The notes below the pieces were generated by a model. The model ran no database searches and was not told the DNA's origin. It worked only from the letters and a program-made list of their open reading frames with translations. DNA of 64,000 nt from an uncultured Paracoccaceae bacterium (lineage in GTDB: Bacteria > Pseudomonadota > Alphaproteobacteria > Rhodobacterales > Rhodobacteraceae): assembly GCA_947488175.1 (NCBI GenBank), contig CANKYO010000002.1, positions 310,001 to 374,000 of the forward strand, written 5' to 3'. Below are positions 1-8,601 of the stretch, piece after piece. The number at the start of each line of letters is the position of its first letter. Position 1 is the stretch's first letter. The translations under genes were made by a program, and so were the position numbers.

Positions 1-760
1 CCTCGTCGGCGGTGCGCGATCGCGCCATCAGTCGTTGCACAAAGGCGCGCAGCACCTGGTCGCCAGCGTCATGTCCGTAGGTGTCATTGATCTGTTTGAA
101 GTGATCCATATCGACTGAAATGAACGCAAAGGGCCTGTCGTGGTCTTTCCAATTGGCCCAGGCTGTATCGGATACCTCGTATAGATGATGCCGATTGCCC
201 GCCCCGGTCAGCGCGTCGGTGCGCGCCATCGCCACCAGATGGTCCATCTGTTCGATCACAAGAAGCTGGGTGGCGATGCATTGCGCCAATGCTGTCAGGA
301 TTGCGGTTTCCGTGCACAGATCATCCTTGTCCTGCCGCAGCGCCACGGCAAGCGTGCCAAAGCAGCGATCCCCGGCCAGAAGCGGCACATCAATCAGGCA
401 TTTCATCCCCGCATCGGCCAGTTTGCGGCAGTCCATGAAGGGTTGTTCGGTCAGATCGCGTACAACCTCTGCCGTCCGGTTTGCAAAAACGCGGCCCAGG
501 ACCGACCCGTTTATCGGCACGGCTGTTCCTTGCGGGATGGCCTGATCGCCGTTCAACGCCTTCACGACGAGGTTATCGCCATCGGGCAGTGCGATACTGC
601 ACCGATCCGCTTTGATCGCGACTGACACCCATTTGGAAAAGGATTGCAGGATTTCGTCCCTGCTTCTGGCGGACGACAAATCAGCGACCAGCCCGATGGG
701 GATGAACAATTGCTCTTTTGAGGTGGCATCGCATATCGCGCTGATGTCGCCGTCGCCCAT
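1..760 (-). CDS. GAF-GGDEF diguanylate cyclase, C-terminal end off the window
   Basis: Probable c-di-GMP synthase with a sensory input domain. The 253 visible residues begin MGDGDISAICDATSKEQLF. They contain a GAF domain (about residues 20-165, with FGTLAVALRQDKDDL near its end), then the start of a GGDEF domain from about residue 175 (MARTDALTGAGNRHHLYEV, then DMDHFKQINDTYGHDAGDQ, the metal and substrate-binding region). The GGDEF signature itself lies beyond the left edge, so catalytic competence cannot be judged. No membrane segment is seen, so it is probably cytoplasmic. The start at 760 is the first ATG before the GAF domain; AAAGGG lies upstream. It is divergent from pheS. Confidence 0.85.
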   Translation of the reverse strand, partial: MGDGDISAICDATSKEQLFIPIGLVADLSSARSRDEILQSFSKWVSVAIKADRCSIALPDGDNLVVKALNGDQAIPQGTAVPINGSVLGRVFANRTAEVVRDLTEQPFMDCRKLADAGMKCLIDVPLLAGDRCFGTLAVALRQDKDDLCTETAILTALAQCIATQLLVIEQMDHLVAMARTDALTGAGNRHHLYEVSDTAWANWKDHDRPFAFISVDMDHFKQINDTYGHDAGDQVLRAFVQRLMARSRTADE

Positions 761-939
761 GAATTGTGACCCTTTGCGGTCTGATCGCAGTTGCTTGTTC
801 GATAGCGGCGACGCGTCAAGATATCGTAAATCGGCATGGGCCAACGGGGCTACGCGATGATGGTATGAAGCCCGGTCATGTTCTTGCACGCAGCGCGCTG
901 GCGCGGTAGCAGGTCTGCACAGTCAAACGAGGCGCCGAA

Positions 940-2013
940 ATGGACGATCTGAAACAGAAATACCTTGGCCTGATAGCGGGTGCCGCGGATGAAGCCGCGA
1001 TCGAAGACCTGCGCGTGCAGGCTGTCGGCAAGAAGGGCGAGATCAGTCTGAAAATGCGTGAGCTGGGCAAGATGACGCCAGAGGAACGGCAGGTCGCAGG
1101 CCCCGCGCTGAATGCCTTGAAGGATGAGATCAATTCAGCCTTGTCCGCCAAGAAATCTGCCCTTGCGGACGCCGCCCTTGATGCCCGTCTGCGCGACGAA
1201 TGGCTGGATGTGACCCTGCCGTCCCGTGGTCGCCGTCAGGGCACGATCCATCCGATTTCGCAGGTGACCGAAGAGGTGACAGCGATCTTTGCCGATATGG
1301 GGTTCAGCGTTGCCGAAGGCCCGCAGATCGAAAGTGACTGGTATAATTTCGACGCGCTGAACATCCCCGGCCATCACCCGGCCCGGGCGGAAATGGACAC
1401 GTTCTATACCCACCGCCGCGAGGGCGATAACCGCCCGCCGCATGTGCTGCGCACCCATACCAGCCCGGTGCAGATCCGGTCGATGGAAAAAACGGGTGCG
1501 CCGACGCGCATCATCTGCCCCGGCCGTGTGTATCGTGCCGATTATGACCAGACCCATACGCCCATGTTCCATCAGATCGAGGGGCTGGCGATTGATCGCG
1601 ATATCTCTATGGCGAACCTCAAATGGGTGCTGGAGGAATTCGTGAAGGCCTATTTCGAGGTCGATCACGTCGATATCCGCTTCCGCGCCTCGCATTTCCC
1701 GTTCACGGAGCCATCGGCCGAGGTCGATATCCGCTGTTCCTGGGAGGGCGGCACGCTGAAAGTGGGCGAGGGCGATGACTGGCTGGAAATTCTAGGCTCC
1801 GGCATGGTGCATCCCAAGGTGCTGGAAGCCGGCGGGATCGACCCGGCGGAATGGCAGGGCTTTGCCTTCGGCATGGGCATCGACCGGATTGCGATGCTGA
1901 AATACGGGATCCCGGATCTGCGGGCGTTCTTTGATTCAGATTTGCGGTGGTTGCGGCACTATGGATTTGCTGCGCTGGATCAGCCGACGTTGCATGGTGG
2001 GTTGTCGCGGTGA
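940..2013 (+). CDS. pheS: phenylalanine-tRNA ligase alpha subunit
   Basis: Catalytic alpha subunit of the alpha2-beta2 phenylalanyl-tRNA synthetase, which charges tRNA-Phe in the cytoplasm. The 357-residue length is normal. The N-terminal coiled-coil arm covers about residues 1-85. The class II core follows, with motif 2 [19 protein letters not shown] and motif 3 [18 protein letters not shown]. The start ATG is preceded by a GAGG element. The partner pheT is not adjacent: the next plus-strand gene is a small unrelated ORF whose GTG start overlaps the pheS stop, and then the coding strand switches. Confidence 0.97.
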   Translation: MDDLKQKYLGLIAGAADEAAIEDLRVQAVGKKGEISLKMRELGKMTPEERQVAGPALNALKDEINSALSAKKSALADAALDARLRDEWLDVTLPSRGRRQGTIHPISQVTEEVTAIFADMGFSVAEGPQIESDWYNFDALNIPGHHPARAEMDTFYTHRREGDNRPPHVLRTHTSPVQIRSMEKTGAPTRIICPGRVYRADYDQTHTPMFHQIEGLAIDRDISMANLKWVLEEFVKAYFEVDHVDIRFRASHFPFTEPSAEVDIRCSWEGGTLKVGEGDDWLEILGSGMVHPKVLEAGGIDPAEWQGFAFGMGIDRIAMLKYGIPDLRAFFDSDLRWLRHYGFAALDQPTLHGGLSR

Positions 2014-2462
2014 TAGATGCGATAGTTGGCATCGACCCAATTGATTGGCTTCAATTGTTCTCACCCTTTGCTGCTGCATATCTAGCGTTGGCTATATACA
2101 GGCGTCAAAAGCGCGTAGATCGAGAAGAGGCCTTTCACCATGCAAAGCGCGAAAACTATCATCTGTTCCTAGGGGTCATGTCGGATGTGTCTAACTCGAT
2201 CTATTTTGGTTCGGATGACCGCTACTTGCTTTTAAGCAAAGAAAAAAATGAGTCAGCACGGCGCGAGTTGGCTGTCTTGGGGTTATATGCTTCGAATGAT
2301 GTTTTTGAACTAGCGACTAAGTTGCTGAGAGAGTTCGAAATGGCCAGTGGAGACAAGATTGACGATTTGGACCTCGTGACCGAAACTACCTTGAGAGATC
2401 TAAGCGATGCGGCAAGACCTCTTTCAGGGCGGAAAGGCAAGTTAAGGTTGTGGGGTGGGTGA
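2010..2462 (+). CDS. small membrane-anchored hypothetical protein overlapping pheS
   Basis: Family not recognised. A GTG start at 2010 overlaps the pheS TGA (GTGA), giving about 150 residues; longer versions starting inside pheS are less likely. One hydrophobic segment lies near the N-terminus ([17 protein letters not shown], about residues 14-30) and is followed by a basic stretch ([18 protein letters not shown]), so a single-pass protein with a cytoplasmic helical domain is plausible. The DNA is clearly AT-richer than pheS, which suggests recent acquisition. It occupies the place where pheT or a linker gene would be expected. No function is proposed. Confidence 0.6.
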   Translation: MIDAIVGIDPIDWLQLFSPFAAAYLALAIYRRQKRVDREEAFHHAKRENYHLFLGVMSDVSNSIYFGSDDRYLLLSKEKNESARRELAVLGLYASNDVFELATKLLREFEMASGDKIDDLDLVTETTLRDLSDAARPLSGRKGKLRLWGG

Positions 2463-2633
2463 AAGCTAGTCGTTCTGGTGTTGGGTCGCCTCATGCCGGA
2501 GTGTAACCGACCTACACAACTAACTACTCGCCCCGCATCGCCGCAACCCGCACTGCCGTCACGAATAGACGCCAAGCCCCGCCAAACAGACCCGGTTCAG
2601 CCCCCCGTCTCGGTCCGGGCGCTTGCCCTTGTG

Positions 2634-3620
2634 TCAGCCTTCTAACCGCCCCAACACATCCAACCCCTGCATGTTCAAAAAATGCAGGATGTCGATGAAA
2701 ATCCAGTTCTCGGCCAGTTTGTCACCGTCTCGCCGATACATATCGACCACCCGCATATCGGCGGGGGTTCCAGCGGGCAGGCCCATATAGCCACCCGCAT
2801 TCGTCACGGTCAGGTTGGCCCAGCCGAAAAAGCCGCCGAAATTACCCTCGGCCAGTCGGCAGATATGGCCGTTATAGACCCGATCCTTGATCTGGGTGCG
2901 AAACGGGCGCTGGTGTTGTGCGATGTAGCGGTCAATCGTGTAGGTCGCCCCGATCCCCTCCGGCCCCCACCAGATGAAATCATCGTGCCAGCTTTGGGCC
3001 AGTTCCTGTTGTGGGCTGTCAAAGCGCTGATGCGCGTTGATGTCACCGATCATGCGGTTGACCAGCGCGAGCGTCTGTTCGCCTTCGGCGGGGTCGGCGT
3101 CGTCGAACAGCAAACCATCATGTGTCGCCGGTCCCGGCTGGACCAGATGCATCCCCGTTTGCGGGGGCAGGGGGTATTGGCCCGCCTGCCGCATCAGATG
3201 TAGCAGGTCGCAGAACAGCGCCGTTTCAACGATCTTGCCGTCCACAACCTTGTTGAACTCGGCATAGCGCAGCATGGCGATGCGCCGGTTCGGCCTGATC
3301 CCGAGAAACGGGGCATCAAACAGGCCCATCAGATGGCCCATGGAAATGACCCAGACAGACTGGAACCCGTCAATCTCGTTCCGGCCCGCGATAAAGATAT
3401 CTTGCCGTCGCTGGACCCGCGACATGGCGGCCAGAAACGGCGACCAAAACGCATCAGCCACCGCCTGCGCCCCGTGTTGTTCGTGAAACGGATGCATCCC
3501 GCGCCAGTGCCAGCCGGGGCTCGTGCGCTCTGCCAGAACCGCTGCCACGTTATCCGGCGTCGCCTTGGACAACGCATCATAATGGGCGCGGACCAGCGCC
3601 TTTTCTGCCTGAAAGCTCAT
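2634..3620 (-). CDS. tandem NTF2/SnoaL-like domain protein
   Basis: A 328-residue protein with two NTF2-like (SnoaL/polyketide-cyclase type) alpha-beta cone domains, roughly residues 1-155 and 175-328. The family includes small isomerases, hydrolases and binding proteins; the reaction here is unknown. Each half ends in a similar helix: ETALFCDLLHLMRQAGQ and ENWIFIDILHFLNMQG. The link contains GPATHDGLLFDDADP, closely matching GPATQDGV in the protein at 8601. It is the last gene of the minus-strand operon: its ATG overlaps the stop of the upstream permease (ATGA at 3617-3620). Role inferred from context: processing of the imported substrate. Confidence 0.8.
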   Translation of the reverse strand: MSFQAEKALVRAHYDALSKATPDNVAAVLAERTSPGWHWRGMHPFHEQHGAQAVADAFWSPFLAAMSRVQRRQDIFIAGRNEIDGFQSVWVISMGHLMGLFDAPFLGIRPNRRIAMLRYAEFNKVVDGKIVETALFCDLLHLMRQAGQYPLPPQTGMHLVQPGPATHDGLLFDDADPAEGEQTLALVNRMIGDINAHQRFDSPQQELAQSWHDDFIWWGPEGIGATYTIDRYIAQHQRPFRTQIKDRVYNGHICRLAEGNFGGFFGWANLTVTNAGGYMGLPAGTPADMRVVDMYRRDGDKLAENWIFIDILHFLNMQGLDVLGRLEG

Positions 3621-4495
3621 CCCTTGACCGCACCCGCGGTCAGCCCCGACACAATCTGGCGCTGGAAGAACAGGATCATCACGAAGAGCGGTGCCGTGAC
3701 CGACACAACCGCCGCCACCGCGAACATCACGTTGCCCTTGGTTTGGGTCGTGCCAAGAAAGCTCGCGATCTTGGGCACCATGGTGTGGTTTTCCTTGGCC
3801 AGCAGCATCGAGGTGACAGCGAAGTCATTATAAGCCAGCAGGAATGAAAACAGCCCTGTGGTGATCACACCCGGCCACATCACCGGGATAATCACATGGC
3901 GAAATGCCTGAAACCGGGTGCAGCCATCGACCATCGCGCTTTCATCCAGATCCTTGGGGATATTCTTGAAAAACGAATGCAGCATCCACAGGGTAAAGGG
4001 CTGATTGATCGCCACCAGCACGATGATCGTCGTCGATAAATGCCCCCAGAGATTCCATTCAAAAAACGGCAGCAGATAGCCCGACACCAGCGTGATCGGG
4101 GGCATCGCCCGAAAAATCAAAGCAAACAGCAGTAGCCAGAACGCATAGCGATAGGTGGATCGGGACAGGGCGTAACCTGCCAGTGTGCCGCAGGTCAGCG
4201 AGATCGTGACGACGCAAATGCAGACAATGGCAGTGTTAAAGGCGGCGCGCCAAAATTCTTCCTGCACCCAGGCCCCGTAATACCCATCATCGGTAAAACT
4301 ACCCCCGGTTTCAACCTGGGTCAGCGTGCCAAAGATCGAATTGGCCCAATCTGCCTTGGAAAAGAAATCACCTTCAACCTTGAACGACCCCCACAGCGTC
4401 CAAAGAAACGGGAATGCGGCCATGATCAGCCAAAGCATCAGAAAGCTTGTGGCCAGAAACCGGATGCTCAGCGGGCGACGGGTGGCGACGGACAT
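3617..4495 (-). CDS. sugar-type ABC transporter permease, MalG-like
   Basis: Inner-membrane permease of a binding-protein-dependent importer (CUT1 style). The 292 residues form six predicted membrane segments. The EAA loop that contacts the ATPase is visible as DESAMVDGCTRFQAFRHV followed by IIPVMWPG. The C-terminus QIVSGLTAGAVKG is typical of MalG-type proteins. It lies 11 bases downstream of the MalF-like partner and overlaps the next gene by ATGA. Substrate unknown: sugar-type importers also carry polyols and other small molecules. Confidence 0.92.
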   Translation of the reverse strand: MSVATRRPLSIRFLATSFLMLWLIMAAFPFLWTLWGSFKVEGDFFSKADWANSIFGTLTQVETGGSFTDDGYYGAWVQEEFWRAAFNTAIVCICVVTISLTCGTLAGYALSRSTYRYAFWLLLFALIFRAMPPITLVSGYLLPFFEWNLWGHLSTTIIVLVAINQPFTLWMLHSFFKNIPKDLDESAMVDGCTRFQAFRHVIIPVMWPGVITTGLFSFLLAYNDFAVTSMLLAKENHTMVPKIASFLGTTQTKGNVMFAVAAVVSVTAPLFVMILFFQRQIVSGLTAGAVKG

Positions 4496-4506
4496 CAGGT
4501 GATCCC

Positions 4507-5532
4507 TTACTTTTGCGTGCCAAAGTCGCGCCAGGTGCGCACAAGGACGGGTGACAGAAGGATGGCAACGAAAATGATCGTCAGCACGGACGTGGCGGCG
4601 GCGGATGACAGCAACCGCGTCTCGCCCCCCAGATCGTTGAAGATCGCATAAGATAGCGATGTCGCATGGGCCGCTGCCGCAAAACTGACGATGGGTTCGA
4701 ATACCCGGAAATTATCCATCAACTGGATCAGCGCAATAAACGTGGTCAGTGGCACCAGATGCGGGATCACGACATAACGGATCCTTTCCCACCGGCTGGC
4801 CCCGTCGATCATTGCGGCCTCTAGCGTGTCGGTATTTACCGTTTGCAGGCCCGCGTAGTAGACGATGAAGGCGAAAGGGGCCGAATGCCAGACGCCGTAG
4901 ACCATCAGCATCGCCCACATCAGCGGCGTTGAGGCCTTGACCGACAGCGACGGATCATTGGTCAGCCATTGCAGACCAGTGCCCAGAATACCCCGCGCAT
5001 CGACCATCCAGAACAGGATCAGTGACCCCACCAACGGGGTCACGATCATCGGCAGAAGCGAAAAGAAGATCGTGGGTCCGCGCAAGCGACGGGCGACCGA
5101 ATTGACTGCGATGGCGATAAAGAACCCCAGTATTATGGTTAGCGGGGTCACGACGGCGGTGTAGGTCAGGGTAAAGGCCATCGCGCTGTAGAATGGCAGG
5201 TTCATCAGCGTCCGGCCAAAATCGGGCAACCCGTCTGAATTCACCCATGCGCTTGCGACCTCATTAACCGCAAGGTGATTGCGATCTTTATAGATATCCA
5301 GCCCAGCCCATTTCCCCAATGGCTCCTCGGCGCGCAGGGCCTCTGTCGCCGCCTGATCCACGGTGGTCGATTGCGTGCAGCCGAACGGGCCGCAGTTTTC
5401 AACAACGATGATGACCTGTTCGTGCTTGGAATAAAGCGATTGGGTGACGACCGACACAATGGGCAGGGCGATGAAGGCGATCATCAACAGCACGGACGGA
5501 AAAACGAACCAGAAGAACGTGCTGTGTTTCAT
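4507..5532 (-). CDS. sugar-type ABC transporter permease, MalF-like
   Basis: Partner permease of 341 residues. After the first membrane helix there is a periplasmic loop of about 85 residues (from SLYSKHEQ to the next helix) with two cysteines in NCGPFGCTQS that could form a disulfide. The EAA motif is LEAAMIDGASRWERIRYV, with IPHLVPL after it. It is separated from the upstream binding-protein gene by a 30-base perfect palindrome that probably lowers permease expression relative to the binding protein. Confidence 0.92.
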   Translation of the reverse strand: MKHSTFFWFVFPSVLLMIAFIALPIVSVVTQSLYSKHEQVIIVVENCGPFGCTQSTTVDQAATEALRAEEPLGKWAGLDIYKDRNHLAVNEVASAWVNSDGLPDFGRTLMNLPFYSAMAFTLTYTAVVTPLTIILGFFIAIAVNSVARRLRGPTIFFSLLPMIVTPLVGSLILFWMVDARGILGTGLQWLTNDPSLSVKASTPLMWAMLMVYGVWHSAPFAFIVYYAGLQTVNTDTLEAAMIDGASRWERIRYVVIPHLVPLTTFIALIQLMDNFRVFEPIVSFAAAAHATSLSYAIFNDLGGETRLLSSAAATSVLTIIFVAILLSPVLVRTWRDFGTQK

Positions 5533-5562
5533 GTCGCTTGCCCCGGGCTGTCTGGTCGTCGG

Positions 5563-5592
5563 TGATAAAGGGGGCCGCGGCCCCCTTTATCA
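5563..5592 (-). promoter_or_regulatory. 30-base perfect palindrome between binding-protein and permease genes
   Basis: Each arm is TGATAAAGGGGGCCG, and the two arms are exact reverse complements with no loop. It starts 5 bases past the binding-protein stop and ends 30 bases before the permease start. Such hairpins commonly protect the upstream mRNA or partly terminate transcription, so the binding protein is made in excess. The hairpin is seen; the role is inferred. Confidence 0.75.
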
Positions 5593-5597
5593 TGATC

Positions 5598-6836
5598 TTA
5601 TTGCAAGAAGCCGTTTTCCCTGGCCGCAGCGGTATAAGCCGCCTCAATATCGGCCAGCGTCTGTTCGGCGCTTTCATTGCCCTGCAGATAATCGGCGATA
5701 TTGTCACCCAATGCGGTGTGCAAAAGCCCCTGGAACGGGACCATCGGATAGGGGGCCGATCCGGCAGCAACCGAGGCAAGAACACCCTCGTTCACTTCCT
5801 GCGGCTGAAACCCTTCCATCAGCCAGACAGCCTGCGACATCGTCTCGTCATTCAGAATGTCTGGTGAGGATCCGGCCTTCATCGCCTTGAACGTCGCCAC
5901 CGCGTCTTCATCGCTGATATTCTTGGCCACGGTCCAGCCATCCCACCACAGCGTTGTTGCGGGCACACCGCTATCGCCGACAGTCAGTGGACCGCTCACC
6001 TTGGTGTTTTCATAAACCTCGGGCGCTGACCCTTCGTCATCCATCAAGACACCGGTCCGGCTGCCCCACATGTTCATCAGGGCCACGTTGCCGGCTTCCC
6101 ATTCGGCGGATGTCGCGTTGCTGTCATGTGTCAGGAAATCGGGGTTCATATATTCTGACAGGGCCTTCATCATTTCCAGCGCTTCAACGCCTTTTTCGTT
6201 GTTGATGCTGACCTCGGCCGTGCCAGGTTTGAAGAACTCACCCCCGGTCCCGATATACATGTTGGTAAATTCCTGGGCGAGGTTCCAGCCAGCGGCATAA
6301 GCGCCACCTACAGGGTGTTCCATGATCCCGGCCTCGCGAATTTGCTGAGCGGCGGCAAGTACGTCCTCATAGGACGTGGGCACATCGGCCCCAATCTGTT
6401 CCAGCACGTCCTCGCGGTACACAAGGTGCTGGGCATTGGCCATGAACGCCACCGCCATGACCTTGCCATCTACCGTGATCAGTTGCTGCTGCGGGATGTC
6501 GGCACCATGTTCGGCAACCAGATCATCCAACGAACGAATGACATCTTCATTGATCAGGGCAACGATGGATGAATTGGCAACGATAGCCGTTGTATATTCC
6601 GCCGGGTTGCCCGTCATGCCAGCCACGTTGATCTTCTGGTGATCGGCGGTCAGGTTCGCCTCTGCGGTATCGCCCGCACATTCCAATGCGGCGGCTGCCA
6701 CCGACTGGATCGCCGGGAATTCGTTGCCGACGATGCTCACGCGGCCTTCGGCACAGGCATGTCCGCCAGCCAGCGCTGATGTTGCACCAAGCGCGGCGAA
6801 CGCCGTGCCAAGAGTCAGATTTTTCATGATCGTCAT
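5598..6836 (-). CDS. ABC transporter extracellular solute-binding protein
   Basis: Periplasmic substrate-binding protein (family 1 fold) of the importer with the two downstream permeases and the ATPase at 7067. The 412 residues begin with a signal peptide (MKNLTLGTAFAALGATSALA, cleavage probably near residue 23). A second in-frame ATG at 6827 starts that signal directly and could be the true start; GGGAG lies 11 bases before the first. Hydrophobic and aromatic residues such as NMWGSRTG and TLWWDGWTVA fit a ligand pocket. The ligand cannot be told from sequence. First gene of the minus arm, facing the operator region. Confidence 0.93.
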   Translation of the reverse strand: MTIMKNLTLGTAFAALGATSALAGGHACAEGRVSIVGNEFPAIQSVAAAALECAGDTAEANLTADHQKINVAGMTGNPAEYTTAIVANSSIVALINEDVIRSLDDLVAEHGADIPQQQLITVDGKVMAVAFMANAQHLVYREDVLEQIGADVPTSYEDVLAAAQQIREAGIMEHPVGGAYAAGWNLAQEFTNMYIGTGGEFFKPGTAEVSINNEKGVEALEMMKALSEYMNPDFLTHDSNATSAEWEAGNVALMNMWGSRTGVLMDDEGSAPEVYENTKVSGPLTVGDSGVPATTLWWDGWTVAKNISDEDAVATFKAMKAGSSPDILNDETMSQAVWLMEGFQPQEVNEGVLASVAAGSAPYPMVPFQGLLHTALGDNIADYLQGNESAEQTLADIEAAYTAAARENGFLQ

Positions 6837-6936
6837 ATGCTGTTACTCTCCCAATTGTGCAGTCGTTCCGGTTGAAGGCCATGCTGCAATCATACCCGCC
6901 ATACGACTTTCGGCCACGCGCGAATCGTGATCCGTT

Positions 6937-6952
6937 TTGCATACGTTTGCAA
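6937..6952. promoter_or_regulatory. LacI-type operator O1
   Basis: TTGCATACGTTTGCAA, a 16-base near-palindrome with the central CG typical of LacI-family sites. It is the exact reverse complement of the second site at 7040-7055, 103 bases away. It lies about 100 bases before the binding-protein start. The likely ligand is the LacI regulator encoded at 11753. Confidence 0.75.
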
Positions 6953-7039
6953 TTAACCGGCAAATCGGGCGCTGACGCAAGAACTTTTGCGGGGTTTCAG
7001 AATGGGGCTTGCGCGAATGCCGGAATCGGGCAAGTATTT

Positions 7040-7055
7040 TTGCAAACGTATGCAA
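7040..7055. promoter_or_regulatory. LacI-type operator O2 next to the ATPase ribosome binding site
   Basis: TTGCAAACGTATGCAA, the mirror image of O1. Its last bases run into the ribosome binding run AAGGGGGGG (7054-7062) of the ATPase gene, which starts at 7067. A repressor bound here would block transcription into the plus arm; paired with O1 it could form a DNA loop closing both divergent promoters. Confidence 0.75.
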
Positions 7056-7066
7056 GGGGGGGCCGC

Positions 7067-8113
7067 ATGGCCGAAATTCAGCTGCGCAATGTGACCAAAC
7101 GCTGGGGGTCGTTTGTGGGGGTCAAGGAATTCGATCTGACCATCGCTGATCAGGAATTTCTGGTGCTTCTGGGCCCCTCCGGCTGCGGTAAAACCACAAC
7201 CATGCGCATGATCGCAGGGCTGGAGGATGCATCAGGCGGCGATATCCTGGTCGATGGCAAGCGGATCAACGATCTGGACCCCAAGGACCGCGATGTGGCG
7301 ATGGTGTTCCAGTCCTATGCGCTTTACCCCAATATGAACGTTTACGAAAACATCCGCTTTCCACTAAAGGTGCGGGGCATTCCCCAGTCGGAGCATGACG
7401 CCCGGGTCAAACGCGCCTCAGCCATGGTGGAACTGGACGACTTCCTGCATCGCAAACCGGCAGAACTGTCCGGCGGACAACGCCAGCGGGTGGCGCTCGC
7501 CCGCGCCGTGGTGCGCGAACCCAACGTGTTCCTGATGGATGAACCGCTGTCCAATCTTGACGCGAAATTGCGGGTCTCGACCCGTGCACAGATCAAGAAC
7601 CTCAGCCATGAACTCAAGACGACGACGATCTATGTCACCCATGACCAGATCGAGGCGATGACACTGGCCGACCGGGTTGTGGTCATGAACCAGGGTGTGG
7701 TCCAGCAGGTGGGCACACCGACCGATATCTACGACCACCCGGCCAATACCTTTGTGGCGGGATTCATCGGATCGCCCGCCATGAACCTGATCGACGGGAA
7801 ATTGGAAAATGGCACCTTCACCGCCAAAAACATGACAATCACTGGCCTGTCGCACACCCATACTGGCCCTGTCACGCTTGGCTTCCGGGCCGAGGATGCC
7901 AGCGTCGCCACCGGCGAGGCCGAGGTGAACTCCACCGTCTATTCGCTGGAACTTCTGGGCGAGGCGACGATGGTGACGATGCGGGCCGGGGGCACGATCA
8001 TCTCGGTCAAATCCGGCAAAGAATATCGCACCGAAATCGGCGATCCCGTCAGCGCCCATATCCCCGCCGAGATCTGCCACTTGTTCGATGCGCAGTCGGG
8101 GGAACGGCTATGA
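7067..8113 (+). CDS. ABC transporter ATPase, MalK/UgpC family
   Basis: Energises the importer encoded divergently at 3617-6836. The 348 residues show Walker A GPSGCGKTT, the Q-loop VFQSYALYPNM, signature LSGGQRQRVALARA, Walker B VFLMDEPLSNLD and switch histidine VTHDQ. A C-terminal TOBE-like regulatory domain starts near residue 235. The start at 7067 is chosen over an upstream in-frame start because it follows AAGGGGGGG and the family begins MAEIQLRNV. Its stop overlaps the next gene (ATGA). Confidence 0.95.
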   Translation: MAEIQLRNVTKRWGSFVGVKEFDLTIADQEFLVLLGPSGCGKTTTMRMIAGLEDASGGDILVDGKRINDLDPKDRDVAMVFQSYALYPNMNVYENIRFPLKVRGIPQSEHDARVKRASAMVELDDFLHRKPAELSGGQRQRVALARAVVREPNVFLMDEPLSNLDAKLRVSTRAQIKNLSHELKTTTIYVTHDQIEAMTLADRVVVMNQGVVQQVGTPTDIYDHPANTFVAGFIGSPAMNLIDGKLENGTFTAKNMTITGLSHTHTGPVTLGFRAEDASVATGEAEVNSTVYSLELLGEATMVTMRAGGTIISVKSGKEYRTEIGDPVSAHIPAEICHLFDAQSGERL

Positions 8114-8601
8114 CCCATGACGCACAATCAGCTGCATCGCTCGCTGCCGTCAAACGGATGGAGGCCGGGCTGGCCGCCGGTGAAATGGACATGACCCCCT
8201 ATTTCACGGAAAGCTTCGTTTGGCGGGGCAATCAAGGCTGCGGCACCAAACACGGCATCGCGGAATTCCAGCGCAACTGGCAGTTTCCATTGCGCGCGGC
8301 CTTTACGGACCGGGACTACAAAACCGAAAAATTCCTCGCCGATGGCGATTGGGCCGCCTGTTTTGGCCATATCGAGGCGACGCATTCCGGCACCTTCATG
8401 GGGATCGCCGCCACCGGCAAGCGGGTGAAAATCCCGTATATGGATTTCTGGCGGATCGAGGATGGGCGGATTGCCGACAACCCGGTCTCGGTCGATTTCG
8501 CATCCGTGATGCAGCAGCTTGGTGTCGATGTGTTTGGCGGCCATGGCTGGGAAAACTACGACAACGGGACCGCGACACCGGCCACACCCCAGGAAACATA
8601 A
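8110..8601 (+). CDS. single-domain NTF2/SnoaL-like protein
   Basis: A 163-residue single NTF2-fold domain of SnoaL type. Visible family features are the N-terminal helix, an aromatic strand SFVWRGNQGCG, the central FMGIAATGKRVKIPYMDFW (GxxATGKxV is typical of SnoaL-like enzymes), and the end helix DFASVMQQLGVDVFGG. Its C-terminal tail resembles the end of the 8601 protein ([12 protein letters not shown]). Translationally coupled on both sides: ATGA with the ATPase and TAATG with the next gene. It could be a hydrolase, dehydratase or isomerase. Confidence 0.82.
   Translation: MTHDAQSAASLAAVKRMEAGLAAGEMDMTPYFTESFVWRGNQGCGTKHGIAEFQRNWQFPLRAAFTDRDYKTEKFLADGDWAACFGHIEATHSGTFMGIAATGKRVKIPYMDFWRIEDGRIADNPVSVDFASVMQQLGVDVFGGHGWENYDNGTATPATPQET

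Noticed and set aside
2463..2633. Possible RNA gene or terminator between the small membrane protein and the NTF2 gene
   Set aside because: No stable hairpin with T-run and no tRNA-like structure could be found by eye.
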